From Rhodopirellula baltica SH 1 (lineage in GTDB: Bacteria; Planctomycetota; Planctomycetia; Pirellulales; Pirellulaceae): 64,000 bases of DNA. Shown here one piece after another: positions 18,801 to 26,999 of this stretch; positions within the stretch are counted from its first letter, which is position 1; every line of letters begins with the position of its first letter. The stretch is from NCBI RefSeq assembly GCF_000196115.1, contig NC_005027.1:2356001-2420000 (forward strand). Reading direction: 5' to 3'. The notes beneath the pieces were generated by a model. The model ran no database searches. It was not told the DNA's origin and saw only the letters and a list, made by a program, of their open reading frames with translations. The position numbers and the translations under genes are program-made.

Positions 18801-19180
18801 CACTTGGCTTCTTGCTGATCGACCCGTTCAAGATCTCGCTGACGGTTGTCGCCGCATTGCTGACAATCATCGGTTACTCGCTCAACGACACGATCGTGGT
18901 CTTTGACCGTATTCGTGAAACGAAGGGCAAAGCCCCACGCTTGACCGGCGAAATGATTAACACCAGCATCAACCAAACGCTCAGCCGAACGTTGCTGACA
19001 TCGTTGACGACGTTGATCGTGGTCGTGCTGTTGTACGCCTTCGGCGGCGAAGGCATTCACGCCTTTGCGTTTGCTTTGGTGATCGGCGTCATCGTCGGTA
19101 CCTACAGTAGCGTGTTCGTCGCCAGCCCCGTGCTTTTGTGGTTGGTGGAACGAGCCGAGAAAAAAGCAGCCAACGCTTGA
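15884..19180 (+). CDS. secDF: fused protein translocase subunit SecDF
   Basis: Proton-motive-force driven translocation motor of the Sec pathway; SecD and SecF are one chain of 1098 residues from the ATG at 15884 (a TTG at 15842 is an alternative). An extra hydrophobic helix (FLTLLSAAAVLILPFIVGNF) precedes the SecD body. SecD marks: GIDLSGGTILVYEL, ATLGADTRTKGLYSIAISLGLVLVFILVYYRFAG and GMSVDANVLIFERIREELSKGAK. SecF marks: ILDIDFAGGSSVQFRV and the matching GYSLNDTIVVFDRIRETKGKAPR. An unusual Glu/Asp/Ala-rich insertion of about 80 residues (about 722-802) interrupts the SecF periplasmic domain. Followed by a strong intrinsic terminator. Confidence 0.95.
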   Translation: MDLSTLPDFCQSISAQWLAQTDAAVANEVSKGISIEQFLTLLSAAAVLILPFIVGNFLAKSLKMPTYGTRFGFILLAITASGVTLANKLPSLGIDLSGGTILVYELDPEKQAAVIESGGQRITSEDLVGPLTRRINPAGTQEIVIRPYGEQQIEIIIPEKDPDAVERIKGLVEEAGQLRFAILANQFDHQTLINEAIEQAESTQPGVATKDMVGSPEDSLYGIWARIGFEEKETDGIRPMLVPISGALARNPRTGAILNVPAEARVGDETVSVARWLQTQDFDNIEVLMVINPKLDILGEDLAYAASTFDEKGAPAVAFTLTDMGSGRFRALTTNNAPDGSRTRQLGIVLDDELLSAPSIQEPMNKNGRITGNFTRDQVDSLVQILKAGQLPATVTKQPIAENEVGATLGADTRTKGLYSIAISLGLVLVFILVYYRFAGVVACIALIMNMAMILATMVFINQPLTLPGLAGLVLTVGMSVDANVLIFERIREELSKGAKARMAIRNGFARATTTIIDANLTTLITAIVLYAIGTDQIRGFAVTLILGILYSMFTAIYVSRTIFDLAERRGFLSLGMSDGVNSIRSAFAGGGQFNFISKGKVTLTMSAILVVCGLAALFARGQSILDIDFAGGSSVQFRVDEPTKADEIREIMNKAVAASDNSSVQFTVNGVSMEGTEEGTVFKIDSSVERVEDLKRVIQEGFAASESVGLVTYSVDITPADLPGATPEDAAPEAEETSSSDPAEPSETSTSQWQSVDNGVMLVVAQADDDEEAAAEETNAEEAPETEADAAESDGPKMEAREFPGLAFSTSDISLGIKGADGVAVKNEEGLVDSIVAAAESAGVPINKDGIVVKPLGEDIEAWSPGSTLAFPKWRVQLPLGGDNAIKVMAEMEKQLDSDPVWISSSAVGARVAGDMISRAFGALFASLLCIIGYIWFRFQRVIYGFAAVVALLHDVAITLGAIAISYWVADALGFLLIDPFKISLTVVAALLTIIGYSLNDTIVVFDRIRETKGKAPRLTGEMINTSINQTLSRTLLTSLTTLIVVVLLYAFGGEGIHAFAFALVIGVIVGTYSSVFVASPVLLWLVERAEKKAANA

Positions 19181-19223
19181 TCAACCGCCGCGGACCATCC
19201 GCGACGATCAGTTAGCTCACACG

Positions 19224-19257
19224 AACTCCCTTTCGATTCATCGGAAGGGAGTTTTTT
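19224..19257 (+). terminator. intrinsic terminator after secDF
   Basis: AACTCCCTT (19224-19232) pairs with AAGGGAGTT (19245-19253) around a 12-base loop and runs into a six-T tract. It is 43 bases after the secDF stop codon. Confidence 0.9.
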
Positions 19258-19326
19258 CGTGTCTGTACCGCAATCGGCCGAACTCAATCGACTATCATCC
19301 GACGTCCCACCTTCCATCCCCACCTC

Positions 19327-20823
19327 ATGGAAATTGCCGTGATAAATCGAGTCAGTCCAATCGCGATTGCAATCGCGATGATCTTCTGCTGCTCCCCGGC
19401 TCAATCGCGGGCCGGCCAACCCAACATCCTTTTGATCTTCATCGACGATCTTGGCTGGAAGGATATCGGCTGCTACGGCAACGACTTTGTTGAGACGCCA
19501 CGCATCGATCAACTCGCCGCCGAAGGATTGCGGTTCACCAACTTCTACGCATCGGGCGCTGTGTGCTCACCCACTCGATGCGCCCTGCAATCGGGCCAGA
19601 ACCAAGCTCGTATCGGCATCACCGCACACATCCCCGGTCACTGGCGCCCGTTTGAACGAGTCATCACGCCGCAAACCACCATGGCCTTGCCTCTGGACAC
19701 GGTCACCATAGCCGAATCATTGAAAGCATCTGGTTACACGACCGGCTACGTCGGCAAGTGGCACCTCGGCAATGGCCCCGAATTTCAACCCGATCGGCAA
19801 GGCTACGACTTCAGCGCCGTCATTGGCGGCCCACACCTTCCGGGTCGTTATCGGGTCCAAGGGCGATCGGACCTGAAGCCCAAACCGAACCAGTATCGAA
19901 CGGATTTCGAAGCCGATCTGTGCATCGACTTCATGCGTCAAAACAAAGACCAACCGTTCTTCTTGATGCTGTCCCCCTTTGCGGTTCACATTCCGTTGGC
20001 CGCGATGTCAGAGAAGGTTCAAAAGTACGAGGCGATGGCAAAGCAAACCGGCAACTCGCTGCCTCATCCGGTCTACGCGGCCATGATCGAACATTGCGAT
20101 GACATGGTCGGTCGATTGGTTGATTCACTGGAACAACTCGACATTGCCGACGACACGATGATCGTCTTCACATCCGACAATGGCGGTCTCTACAAACGAT
20201 ACGACTACCGCGAATCAGCCGACGACTTGGTCAGCAGCCAAGCACCACTCAAAGGTGAAAAAGGTTCGCTTCACGAAGGAGGCATTCGCGTTCCATTGAT
20301 CATCCGCCATCCAGCGACCGTGAAATCAGCGGGCGTGTGTGACGAGCCAACGATCAGCCATGACTTCTACCCAACGTTCGTCGAGATGGCCGGAGGCGAA
20401 TTGCCGATCAATCAAACCATCGACGGTCACAGCCTACTGCCACTGATGACGGCCCCAACCCAAACGCTCGACCGCGACGCGTTGCACTGGCACTACCCCC
20501 ACTATCACCACGACCGTCCCGCCAGTGCCATTCGGGAACGAGATTGGAAGCTGATCGAGTACTTGGACGGAACCGGCGACGTTGAACTCTACAATTTGGC
20601 AGATGACCTGGGCGAAACGAAGAACCTGGCCTCCGAAAAGCAAGGCCGGGCCGGCGATCTGAAACGCAAGCTGACAACCTGGCGTAGCAGCGTGCTCGCA
20701 CGAACTCCAATTCCGAACCCGAGTTACGATCCCGAGCGTGCTCACGAATGGTGGAACCTCAAAAGCGGCAAACCAGTCCCCAGCGAACAACGCAAACGGT
20801 TCCCACCCACCGAAAAAGACTGA
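19327..20823 (+). CDS. exported type I sulfatase (arylsulfatase family)
   Basis: 498 residues with a signal peptide (MEIAVINRVSPIAIAIAMIF, cleavage near residue 28). The metal site starts with NILLIFIDDLGWKDIGCYG (D40, D41). The catalytic motif is CSPTRCALQSG, with C80 as the cysteine converted to formylglycine by a sulfatase-maturing enzyme. Further family marks: TGYVGKWHLG, TMIVFTSDNGG and ALHWHYPHY. Type I sulfatases release sulfate from sulfated glycans, abundant in marine algae; planctomycetes carry many. Substrate cannot be told from sequence. No maturase or glycan-degradation partner is adjacent. Confidence 0.93.
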   Translation: MEIAVINRVSPIAIAIAMIFCCSPAQSRAGQPNILLIFIDDLGWKDIGCYGNDFVETPRIDQLAAEGLRFTNFYASGAVCSPTRCALQSGQNQARIGITAHIPGHWRPFERVITPQTTMALPLDTVTIAESLKASGYTTGYVGKWHLGNGPEFQPDRQGYDFSAVIGGPHLPGRYRVQGRSDLKPKPNQYRTDFEADLCIDFMRQNKDQPFFLMLSPFAVHIPLAAMSEKVQKYEAMAKQTGNSLPHPVYAAMIEHCDDMVGRLVDSLEQLDIADDTMIVFTSDNGGLYKRYDYRESADDLVSSQAPLKGEKGSLHEGGIRVPLIIRHPATVKSAGVCDEPTISHDFYPTFVEMAGGELPINQTIDGHSLLPLMTAPTQTLDRDALHWHYPHYHHDRPASAIRERDWKLIEYLDGTGDVELYNLADDLGETKNLASEKQGRAGDLKRKLTTWRSSVLARTPIPNPSYDPERAHEWWNLKSGKPVPSEQRKRFPPTEKD

Positions 20824-20912
20824 TCGGCCATGCCGCCCAACTCAGTGACGCCGTATCACGCGATTTCCCAAATACGCCCCTACTGCCTTGGGTTGAATCG
20901 ATGGTTACTTCG

Positions 20913-20976
20913 CGCATGTCTGCGACATGGCTGGCCCGCTAATGCCGACAGAGGGCCTCTGTCGGCTACGTGGTTG
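20913..20976 (+). repeat. dispersed palindromic repeat, half copy
   Basis: It matches the right half of the full copies at 21118-21262 and 22037-22196: CGCATGTCTG..ACATG, then the perfect 23-base palindrome at 20944-20966 (arms GCCGACAGAGG and CCTCTGTCGGC around one G), then CTACGTGGTTG. Confidence 0.8.
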
Positions 20977-21117
20977 TTTGTAAAGCGAAGACCAGCATGA
21001 ATCGACAAGCCACACCGACTGGCAGTTCAGGACCGTCACCAATCAAGTCGACGTTTTGCGATGCCCACCATCCCCGCTGCAACCATCAACAAACTCGCAG
21101 CACCCCTCGACCAGCAA

Positions 21118-21262
21118 CCTGTAGCCGACTGAGGCCCTCAGTCGGCCTGAGCCCCCCAATCGCTGCAAGCGATTGAACTCCACTGCGGACGCGACGGCAC
21201 AAACAAACGCATGCCTGCCACATGCAGATCTGTTTTGCCGACAGTGGGCCTCTGTCGTTTGC
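21118..21262 (+). repeat. dispersed palindromic repeat, full copy 1
   Basis: It begins CCTGTAGCC and contains a perfect 23-base palindrome at 21124-21146 (arms GCCGACTGAGG and CCTCAGTCGGC), then a conserved middle (CGCTGCAAGCGATTGA), the CACATGC motif and a second, here imperfect, palindrome near 21237-21258. It ends about 70 bases before the antitoxin start. Confidence 0.85.
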
Positions 21263-21330
21263 CGTCGCAGAAACGATCTCAATTGCACGGTCTTTCGTCG
21301 ATGGTAGAATATGAACATGGAGAGCCAAAT

Positions 21331-21558
21331 ATGACCGTTGAACAAGCGATTAGCGAGATTTCTGCCCTGCCACCGAATGATCAGCTTCGTATCGTGCAAG
21401 CGATTTGGGATCGGTTACCGGACGGCGTTGGTACCGATTTGACCGAGTCCCAACGTGCTGAACTAGACCGACGCTGGGCGGAATACAAGGCGGACCCTAC
21501 GACCGCACTCAGTGAAGAAGAGTTTCGAGAGCGTATCAGGATTGCTCGCAGCCGATGA
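21331..21558 (+). CDS. addiction-module antitoxin (putative addiction module component family)
   Basis: 75 residues. The sequence MTVEQAISEISALPPNDQLR, then VQAIWDRLP, then LTESQRAELDRRWAEYKADP and SEEEFRERI matches the short helical antitoxins paired with ParE/RelE-type toxins. ATG at 21331 is preceded by GGAGAG at good spacing; an in-frame ATG at 21301 is less likely. Its stop overlaps the toxin start by 4 bases (ATGA). It should neutralise the toxin by direct binding and may autoregulate the pair; no operator was identified. Confidence 0.9.
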   Translation: MTVEQAISEISALPPNDQLRIVQAIWDRLPDGVGTDLTESQRAELDRRWAEYKADPTTALSEEEFRERIRIARSR

Positions 21559-21845
21559 AGGCACGACTCACCGCGCACACCGAATCTGATCTATTGCGCG
21601 CGATTGATTGGTTCGATCGTCTCTCGTTGGGCCTGGGCGACAAGTTCGAGGCTGAATTCTACCTGGCCCTCGAAAGGGTCAAGGTGAATCCAGAATCATT
21701 CGCACCGGATCACACGGGATACCGTCCTTGTCGACTGAAACGCTTTACCGCGGTTCTATACTTCCGGATTGACGCGTCTGATGTGGTGGTGGTTGGACTC
21801 TTCACCAGCGGTGAGAATGAACGTGGCCTGCAAAACCGCAGATGA
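21555..21845 (+). CDS. ParE/RelE-superfamily toxin
   Basis: 96-residue toxin with the ParE/RelE fold: TAHTESDLLRAIDWFDRLSLGLGDKFEAEFYLALERVKVNPESF, then YRPCRLKRFTAVLYFRID and VVVVGLFTSGENERG. The central arginine/lysine-rich strand (RPCRLKRF) is typical. The target, gyrase or ribosome-bound mRNA, is not decidable by eye. Translationally coupled to the upstream antitoxin. The pair lies between two full copies of a dispersed palindromic repeat, which suggests acquisition or mobility. Confidence 0.9.
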   Translation: MKARLTAHTESDLLRAIDWFDRLSLGLGDKFEAEFYLALERVKVNPESFAPDHTGYRPCRLKRFTAVLYFRIDASDVVVVGLFTSGENERGLQNRR

Positions 21846-22285
21846 AGTTCCAAATCGGGATAGGGGTCGCTCACACGCGTCCCTTTCACACCAACCAGCA
21901 CGCTGGACGCCCGACGTCATGGAAAGACGCCAGGCCCCCACTGCCCTTTATCGCGAAGCCAAGACTGCCACGGTAAGACACGCTCAACGAAATCAGTTTC
22001 TCCAGAAAAGAAAAAGCTTTCGCAAACCTTTTCCAGCCTGTAGCCGACTGAGGCCCTCAGTCGGCCTGAGCGCACCAAACGCTGCAAGCGATTGACCTCC
22101 CCAGCAGGCACGAGAACACGAACAAACGCATGTCTGCCACATGCGGATCTGTTTTGCCGACAGAGGGCCTCTGTCGGTTACGTGGTTGCTCGTGTTGCGA
22201 ATACCACCCAACTGACTTTCGCCACGACAGTGAATGAGCAGGGGTGCTGAAAACGCGTCTCAGCATTGTGATCCGTTCACGCGGC
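21846..22285. other. intergenic region downstream of the toxin-antitoxin pair
   Basis: 440 bases holding the second full palindromic repeat copy (22037-22196) and no supported gene. It separates the toxin (plus) from the oxidase subunit III gene (minus), which end toward each other. Confidence 0.65.
22037..22196 (+). repeat. dispersed palindromic repeat, full copy 2
   Basis: A direct repeat of 21118-21262 with the same order: palindrome 22043-22065 (arms GCCGACTGAGG/CCTCAGTCGGC), CGCTGCAAGCGATTGA middle, CACATGC motif, second palindrome 22156-22178 (GCCGACAGAGG against CCTCTGTCGGT), then TACGTGGTTG, shared with the half copy at 20976. Confidence 0.85.
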
Positions 22286-22894
22286 CTACAGCGTGATGCC
22301 TGAGAAACCGCCGGTGGTGGCCACGAACGTGGCCAGCATGCACAACCAAACCAGGTCCAAAAAATGCCAGTACTGGGCAGCGAAGTCGACTGGCCAATGT
22401 CGCTCGTGATCGTATTTGCCGAGCATTGATCGCACCGACACGATGCCCAACGCGATCACTCCGCCGGCCACATGAAGTGCATGCAAGAAGGCCAGGACAA
22501 CCACCATGCCCGCAACACCTTTGCCGGTTCCGCCCTGCATGGCAGGACCACCGAGCAACCCCAGCATCGCAACATATTGAATCGCCATGAATGCGACCGC
22601 AGCGATCGCACTGAGGGCGAGCAGCGAAGCCGTCAGAACACGCTTTGATCGCCGAACCGAACGCGTCGACCAGTGAACCAAGCCACTGATACAAAGCAGC
22701 AACACGGTGCTAGTCAGAAATGAATTTGGCAACGGAACGGATGACTGAACGTCACCAAGACGACTGCTCGCATAGATACCGTACAGCAGCAAACTGCTGA
22801 AAAAGAACACCAGCAGCGTTCCGAGGAACAGCCAACCACCTTGTCGATAGCGTCGGTCGGTCGGAAGAACACTGACGGGCATGAGCGATTTCAA
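22286..22894 (-). CDS. haem-copper oxidase subunit III (cytochrome c oxidase subunit III family)
   Basis: 202-residue polytopic membrane protein with five or so helices. Family marks: GWLFLGTLLVFFFSSLLLYGIY at the start, FLHALHVAGGVIALGIVSVRSM and the C-terminal HWPVDFAAQYWHFLDLVWLCMLATF, which corresponds to the YWHFVDxVW motif of subunit III. It would stabilise the catalytic subunit I of a terminal oxidase. No subunit I or II gene is in the window, so it is an orphan copy, or the rest is encoded elsewhere. ATG at 22894. Confidence 0.88.
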   Translation of the reverse strand: MKSLMPVSVLPTDRRYRQGGWLFLGTLLVFFFSSLLLYGIYASSRLGDVQSSVPLPNSFLTSTVLLLCISGLVHWSTRSVRRSKRVLTASLLALSAIAAVAFMAIQYVAMLGLLGGPAMQGGTGKGVAGMVVVLAFLHALHVAGGVIALGIVSVRSMLGKYDHERHWPVDFAAQYWHFLDLVWLCMLATFVATTGGFSGITL

Positions 22895-23013
22895 CTGGCA
22901 GGGGAAAACTGAAGCGTCGGTTCATTGAACCGATGCGAACTGCCAAGTTTAACCGCTTCGCCAAATTCCCACAGTCGCCCCGTGCTTGATCGGGCGTCTT
23001 GATGCGGCCCGAT

Positions 23014-23238
23014 TCAGGCAGCCCGTCGCTGCACCAAATCGTCCTGCAATGCGACGATGGCCGCATCGAGTGATCCCAACGAAGCGACCAATTGCTGAAT
23101 CCCACGAGCAAATTCTGGACGTGGGTCGAATCCCATGTCTCCCAACAATTCCTGGACCTCCTCGACCTCCATCTGCAGAATCAATTCTTCGGCGGTCAGT
23201 TCGTTGGCGGGTGGACGCTGGTTTGAATCGGATGACAT
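23014..23238 (-). CDS. small uncharacterised acidic protein
   Basis: 74 residues: acidic helical N-terminal half (LTAEELILQMEVEEVQELLGDMGFD) and a second helix (FARGIQQLVASLGSLDAAIVALQDDL). No family recognised and no signal peptide or membrane segment. It is the last gene of the minus-strand thiS-thiG-slyX run, about 140 bases after the slyX stop. Codon use and the coherent helical composition favour a real gene; function unknown. Confidence 0.6.
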   Translation of the reverse strand: MSSDSNQRPPANELTAEELILQMEVEEVQELLGDMGFDPRPEFARGIQQLVASLGSLDAAIVALQDDLVQRRAA

Positions 23239-23379
23239 GTGTGGCAGCCAAAAGCGATGGGAGGAAACGAGACACGGTCATCTCTGCCATCGGCAATCGC
23301 AACAGCCCGCCTGAACCGAAAACTCTGCCTAATCGGAACAAACTTCCTCAGCGACGATTCAATGCATCTTTCGGCGAAC

Positions 23380-23595
23380 TCAATAGTGCGGCGGCTTTTC
23401 GTCTTCCAATTCGCCACCCCGTTCGCTGACCTTGCCCTTGAGCTCTTTCAATTGATCGACCATTCGCTTCATCTCGCGATCGCGCCGCTGAGCGTCGAGC
23501 GACAATTCGGTCACAATTTCATTGAGCTGCTCACAAACACGCTGCGTGTGAACGAGTGCGATTTCCAGTTCGGTGATTCGATCTTCCATCGACAT
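23380..23595 (-). CDS. slyX: SlyX family coiled-coil protein
   Basis: 71 residues of almost pure coiled coil (MEDRITELEIALVHTQRVCEQLNEIVTELSLDAQRRDREM) ending in the family-typical PPHY C-terminus. SlyX is a small conserved protein of unknown function, known in E. coli beside slyD. The ATG at 23595 lies 2 bases after the thiG stop; an in-frame ATG at 23589 is a second candidate. The tight spacing implies cotranscription with thiG. Confidence 0.88.
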   Translation of the reverse strand: MSMEDRITELEIALVHTQRVCEQLNEIVTELSLDAQRRDREMKRMVDQLKELKGKVSERGGELEDEKPPHY

Positions 23596-23597
23596 GA

Positions 23598-24461
23598 TCA
23601 AGATCCAATTTCATCGGCTTGCGAGCCGTACGGTCGCGTGCTGATCACGCCTTCCTGTGGACTACTCGCGGTTCCGTACAAACGTTTCGGGATGCGTCCG
23701 GCCAATGCAGCGTGCCGTCCGGCATCGACCGCCATCCTCATCGCGTGTGCCATCCGAACGGGTTCACGAGCGTGAGCGATCGCGGTGTTCAACAACACGC
23801 CGTCGGCTCCCAATTCCATCGCCACGGACACATCGCTGGCCGTTCCAACTCCCGCATCGATGATGACGGGATAGTCTTCGTCATCTTCTTTCAGATATTC
23901 CAAAATGATCTGCAAATTGGCGGGATTCAAAATTCCCGCGCCGCTACCGATCGGACTGCCCGCTGGCATGACCGCCGCCGCACCAACTTTCTTCAGACGC
24001 TGAGCCGTGACCGGACAATCGCTGGTGTAGCACAACACCGAAAAACCATCCGCCGCCAACTGCTCGCACGCCGCCACAGTTTCCACCGGATCGGGCAGCA
24101 ACGTCTTGGAATCACCGAGCACTTCCAGTTTCACCCAGTCTGAACCAGGGTTGCCAAGCGTCCGCAGGATCTCTCGTCCCAAATTTGCCGCACGCACGGC
24201 ATCTGCCGCGGTGTAACACCCCGCCGTGTTCGGCAGCAGGATGTAGCGATCGGAATCAATGAAATCCAGAATGTTCTGGCCCGTCCGTTCGTACAGACGT
24301 TCGCGACGAACTGCGACGGTCACACACTCGGTGCCGGATGCGTCCAACGAATCACGCATCTGCTCCATCGTGTCGTAACGCCCCGTGCCGACCAACAAGC
24401 GGCTGGTCAGCGTGTGCGATCCAATCTTCAGCGGTGAATCGGAGAGAGCGTCGGTGGACAT
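23598..24461 (-). CDS. thiG: thiazole synthase ThiG
   Basis: TIM-barrel enzyme forming the thiazole phosphate of thiamine from 1-deoxy-D-xylulose 5-phosphate, dehydroglycine/iminoglycine and ThiS thiocarboxylate. 287 residues. Hallmarks: [38 protein letters not shown], the Schiff-base lysine in WVKLEVLGD (K111), [14 protein letters not shown], and the phosphate loop [33 protein letters not shown]-terminal tail follows [15 protein letters not shown]. It lies 196 bases downstream of thiS on the same strand. Confidence 0.96.
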   Translation of the reverse strand: MSTDALSDSPLKIGSHTLTSRLLVGTGRYDTMEQMRDSLDASGTECVTVAVRRERLYERTGQNILDFIDSDRYILLPNTAGCYTAADAVRAANLGREILRTLGNPGSDWVKLEVLGDSKTLLPDPVETVAACEQLAADGFSVLCYTSDCPVTAQRLKKVGAAAVMPAGSPIGSGAGILNPANLQIILEYLKEDDEDYPVIIDAGVGTASDVSVAMELGADGVLLNTAIAHAREPVRMAHAMRMAVDAGRHAALAGRIPKRLYGTASSPQEGVISTRPYGSQADEIGS

Positions 24462-24657
24462 AGAAAAAAGATGGTGCGAAAAGGCAAAGAAGCGTGACAG
24501 CGAATCAATTGACGTGCATCGGGTCTGGTGACACCGTCCTGATCAGACAACCGATCGCTCGCAACAACAATCCCCAATCACCCATCCGCCCCTCAATCCG
24601 CCAGACAATTTCAACCGGTCGATCGGCTTTGAATCGTCGACCGACGAGCTGATGGAT

Positions 24658-24870
24658 TCAACCGCCTCCGACCAACGTCACCACTTCGACACGGTCACCC
24701 TCGGCAACGATTGTGGCGCCGTATTCCTCTCGCGGCACGACGTCCTCGTTGACCTCAACGGCCAAGTAATTCTTTGGGACCTCGACCGTCACCAGCAGTT
24801 CGTCGATCGGCATCGGCCGATCGATCTGTGTGGGACGTCCGTTGACTGTAATGTCAATCATGCGACTCAA
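24658..24870 (-). CDS. thiS: sulfur carrier protein ThiS
   Basis: 70-residue ubiquitin-like sulfur carrier. It ends VVTLVGGG, giving the C-terminal Gly-Gly needed for adenylation and thiocarboxylate formation; the N-terminal strand is [15 protein letters not shown]. It donates sulfur to ThiG, encoded just downstream. Its ATG overlaps the stop of the sugar isomerase gene by 4 bases. The adenylating partner ThiF is not in the window. Confidence 0.93.
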   Translation of the reverse strand: MSRMIDITVNGRPTQIDRPMPIDELLVTVEVPKNYLAVEVNEDVVPREEYGATIVAEGDRVEVVTLVGGG

Positions 24871-25871
24871 TCGTTCTCTTCGTCGAAGGCTGCGTCGAAC
24901 GCACGATTACTCGGCGAGAAATCCAATTTCTTGGTGAACTCGCAAGCCTCGCGGGCACCGAAGGTTCGTTCCATTCCGCTATCTTCCCACTCGATAGACA
25001 GAGGTCCTTGGTAGTCGATCTCGTTGAGTGCGCGGATGATCTCTTCGAAGTTCACGCCACCCCGACCGGGGCTACGGAAATCCCAACCGCGTCGCGAATC
25101 ACCAAAGTTCAAATGGCTGGCGTTGATGCCTGTTCGTCCGTCCAACGTCACAATCGCGTCTTTGATGTGCACGTGGTAGATACGATCGGGGAACATGCGA
25201 ATGAACTGAACCGGATCGATGCCCTGCCAGATCAGGTGGCTGGGGTCAAAGTTGAAACCAAACTCGGGACGATTGTCCAACGCTTCCAAAGCACGTTGAG
25301 CGGTGTAGATGTCAAACGCGATTTCAGTGGGGTGAACTTCCAACGCGAAACGCACGCCGCATTCGCCGAACACATCCAGAATTGGATTGAAGCGTTCTGC
25401 CAACAATTCGAATCCAGCATCGATCATCTTTGGCGGAACCGGTGGGAACGAATACAGCAAGTGCCAAATGCTGCTGCCGGTGAAGCCGTTGACCACATCG
25501 ACACCAAACTTTTGCGCCGCACGAGCGGTATTCTTCAGTTCCTCGATCGCACGATCGTTGACGCCTTCTGGTTTGCCATCGCCCCAAACGTAATCAGGCA
25601 GGATGGACTTGTGTCGCTCATCGATGTTGTCCAGGACGGCCTGCCCGACCAAGTGAGCGCTAATGGCGTGGCACTGCAGATTGTGCTTGGCGAGAAGAGC
25701 GTGCTTCTTTTCGCAGTAGTCATCTTCGGCGAGTGCTTTGTCGACTTCAAAGTGATCGCCCCAGCAAGCCAATTCGATCCCATCGTATCCGAAATCGGCG
25801 GTCATGGCTGCCATCTCTTCGATCGGCAAATCCGCCCATTGACCAGTGAAAATCGTAACGGGACGTGGCAT
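24867..25871 (-). CDS. sugar phosphate isomerase/epimerase (xylose isomerase-like TIM barrel)
   Basis: 334 residues of the AP-endonuclease-2/xylose-isomerase-like barrel. Metal-ligand motifs are visible: the Glu in [53 protein letters not shown] and the final [13 protein letters not shown]. It probably isomerises or epimerises a sugar or inositol-type substrate using a divalent metal. No signal peptide, so cytoplasmic. Its 4-base overlap with thiS is unexpected for a sugar enzyme and is noted as a finding. Confidence 0.88.
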   Translation of the reverse strand: MPRPVTIFTGQWADLPIEEMAAMTADFGYDGIELACWGDHFEVDKALAEDDYCEKKHALLAKHNLQCHAISAHLVGQAVLDNIDERHKSILPDYVWGDGKPEGVNDRAIEELKNTARAAQKFGVDVVNGFTGSSIWHLLYSFPPVPPKMIDAGFELLAERFNPILDVFGECGVRFALEVHPTEIAFDIYTAQRALEALDNRPEFGFNFDPSHLIWQGIDPVQFIRMFPDRIYHVHIKDAIVTLDGRTGINASHLNFGDSRRGWDFRSPGRGGVNFEEIIRALNEIDYQGPLSIEWEDSGMERTFGAREACEFTKKLDFSPSNRAFDAAFDEEND

Positions 25872-26198
25872 GGAGGTCTCCAGGAAAATGGGGAATCGGA
25901 TCCATCAAACGGATCACAACACAGGAATCGACGCCCTCGGGGCGACGCGGCGGCATTATCGCCGAACACTGTTCCCCGGGCAATTCCCCTGCATCCAATG
26001 AATCCAACTCCCAGTCGACTCTCCAATCCATTCTTTCACAACCACTTCTCCACTCTTTCACAACCACATCCGCCCGGCACTTCTGCCCGACCACATTCGT
26101 CCGGAACACGCCCGTCTCACTCACAGCCGTCCAGCATTCGCACCACGGCACCACTCTCGGTGGCGAATCACGACTGCGGCAAAACGTGATCGACCGCG
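25872..26198. other. 327-base intergenic region
   Basis: No gene supported. It lies upstream of the isomerase gene and downstream of the CBS-domain gene, both minus strand. It should carry the promoter of the isomerase-thiS-thiG run and the CBS transcript end; neither is obvious. Confidence 0.5.
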
Positions 26199-26720
26199 TC
26201 AGACACGCCGGTCATCGGACGAGAAAATCGCACTGAGATACAACCCGGTTGGCGTGTTGGACTTCACCGGCGTTTCCATGTGACTTCGAACCGCACGCAT
26301 CACGTCTCGCCTTGAGATCTGCCCTCTCAATCGTCCTTCGCTGTCCAAGACCGGCAATCGACGACAAGCAGCATCAAGAAACGTCTGCGCAATCGTCAGC
26401 AAATCAGTCTCTTCACTGATCGTTGGTGGATTCTTGTCCGTCAGGTCGCCGACCGGAATGCTTGGAAGATTTTCGTAAGCCATGCCGACGACAAACTTCA
26501 TGCACGACTTCTCGGAAAAGACACCGACAAAGTGACCGTCTCCATCCACCACGGGTGCACCCGAGATACGTTGTCGCAGCAACACATCGAGAGCCTCCAA
26601 CGCATCCATCGTCGGCGACAATGTGATGAGATTCCGAACCATCATCTCTCGAGCCGTGACGTGTGGCATGGTTCCGGGGCTCGGTGTGGGAAGCGTGGCA
26701 GTTCCAATTGTTTTTGTCAT
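26199..26720 (-). CDS. CBS-domain pair protein
   Basis: 173 residues from the ATG at 26720, which has GAGG upstream; the frame continues to 26780 without a better start. Two CBS motifs: VTAREMMVRNLITLSPTMDALEALDVLLRQRISGAPVVDGDGHFVGVFSEKSCMK, then VGDLTDKNPPTISEETDLLTIAQTFLDAACRRLPVLDSEGRLRGQISRRDVMRAV. Such pairs form a Bateman module that binds adenine nucleotides and senses energy state. There is no attached effector domain, so it would act on a partner or bind the ligand alone. Partner unknown. Confidence 0.92.
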   Translation of the reverse strand: MTKTIGTATLPTPSPGTMPHVTAREMMVRNLITLSPTMDALEALDVLLRQRISGAPVVDGDGHFVGVFSEKSCMKFVVGMAYENLPSIPVGDLTDKNPPTISEETDLLTIAQTFLDAACRRLPVLDSEGRLRGQISRRDVMRAVRSHMETPVKSNTPTGLYLSAIFSSDDRRV

Positions 26721-26999
26721 GACGAGGTCCTCATCTGAAAAGGGGCAAGGTCGATCGAAAAGGTCTTCACCTGAGATCACTTTGAGGCGTCGGCTAAGAC
26801 TCGGTCAAGAAAATTCCATCGCGCAAATCGCAACCGCCGCTCGTTCACAACGTTCCCGAGGATCCCACTTGCCACTGAAGCAGTCCGTTGGGGTCGCAAT
26901 ACACGGTAAAATGCGTCACAAAGGCATTTAACAAACCCCAACTGCGAGATGAAAAGTTGGGGTTGTGAAACTTGTCACGCAGTGCACCAGGAGAGTGGA

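Larger units (their letters stand above)
20824..21330. other. intergenic region with dispersed palindromic repeats
   Basis: 507 bases without a supported gene between the sulfatase stop and the antitoxin start. It holds a half copy (20913-20976) and a full copy (21118-21262) of the palindromic repeat family described separately. The rest shows no recognisable feature. Confidence 0.65.

Noticed and set aside
21301-21330. Longer antitoxin start at the ATG at 21301
   Set aside because: The ATG at 21331 has a better ribosome-binding site and fits the family N-terminus.
25008-26189. 393-residue open frame on the plus strand
   Set aside because: Antisense to the sugar isomerase gene and the flanking gap; composition and lack of homology mark it as a shadow.
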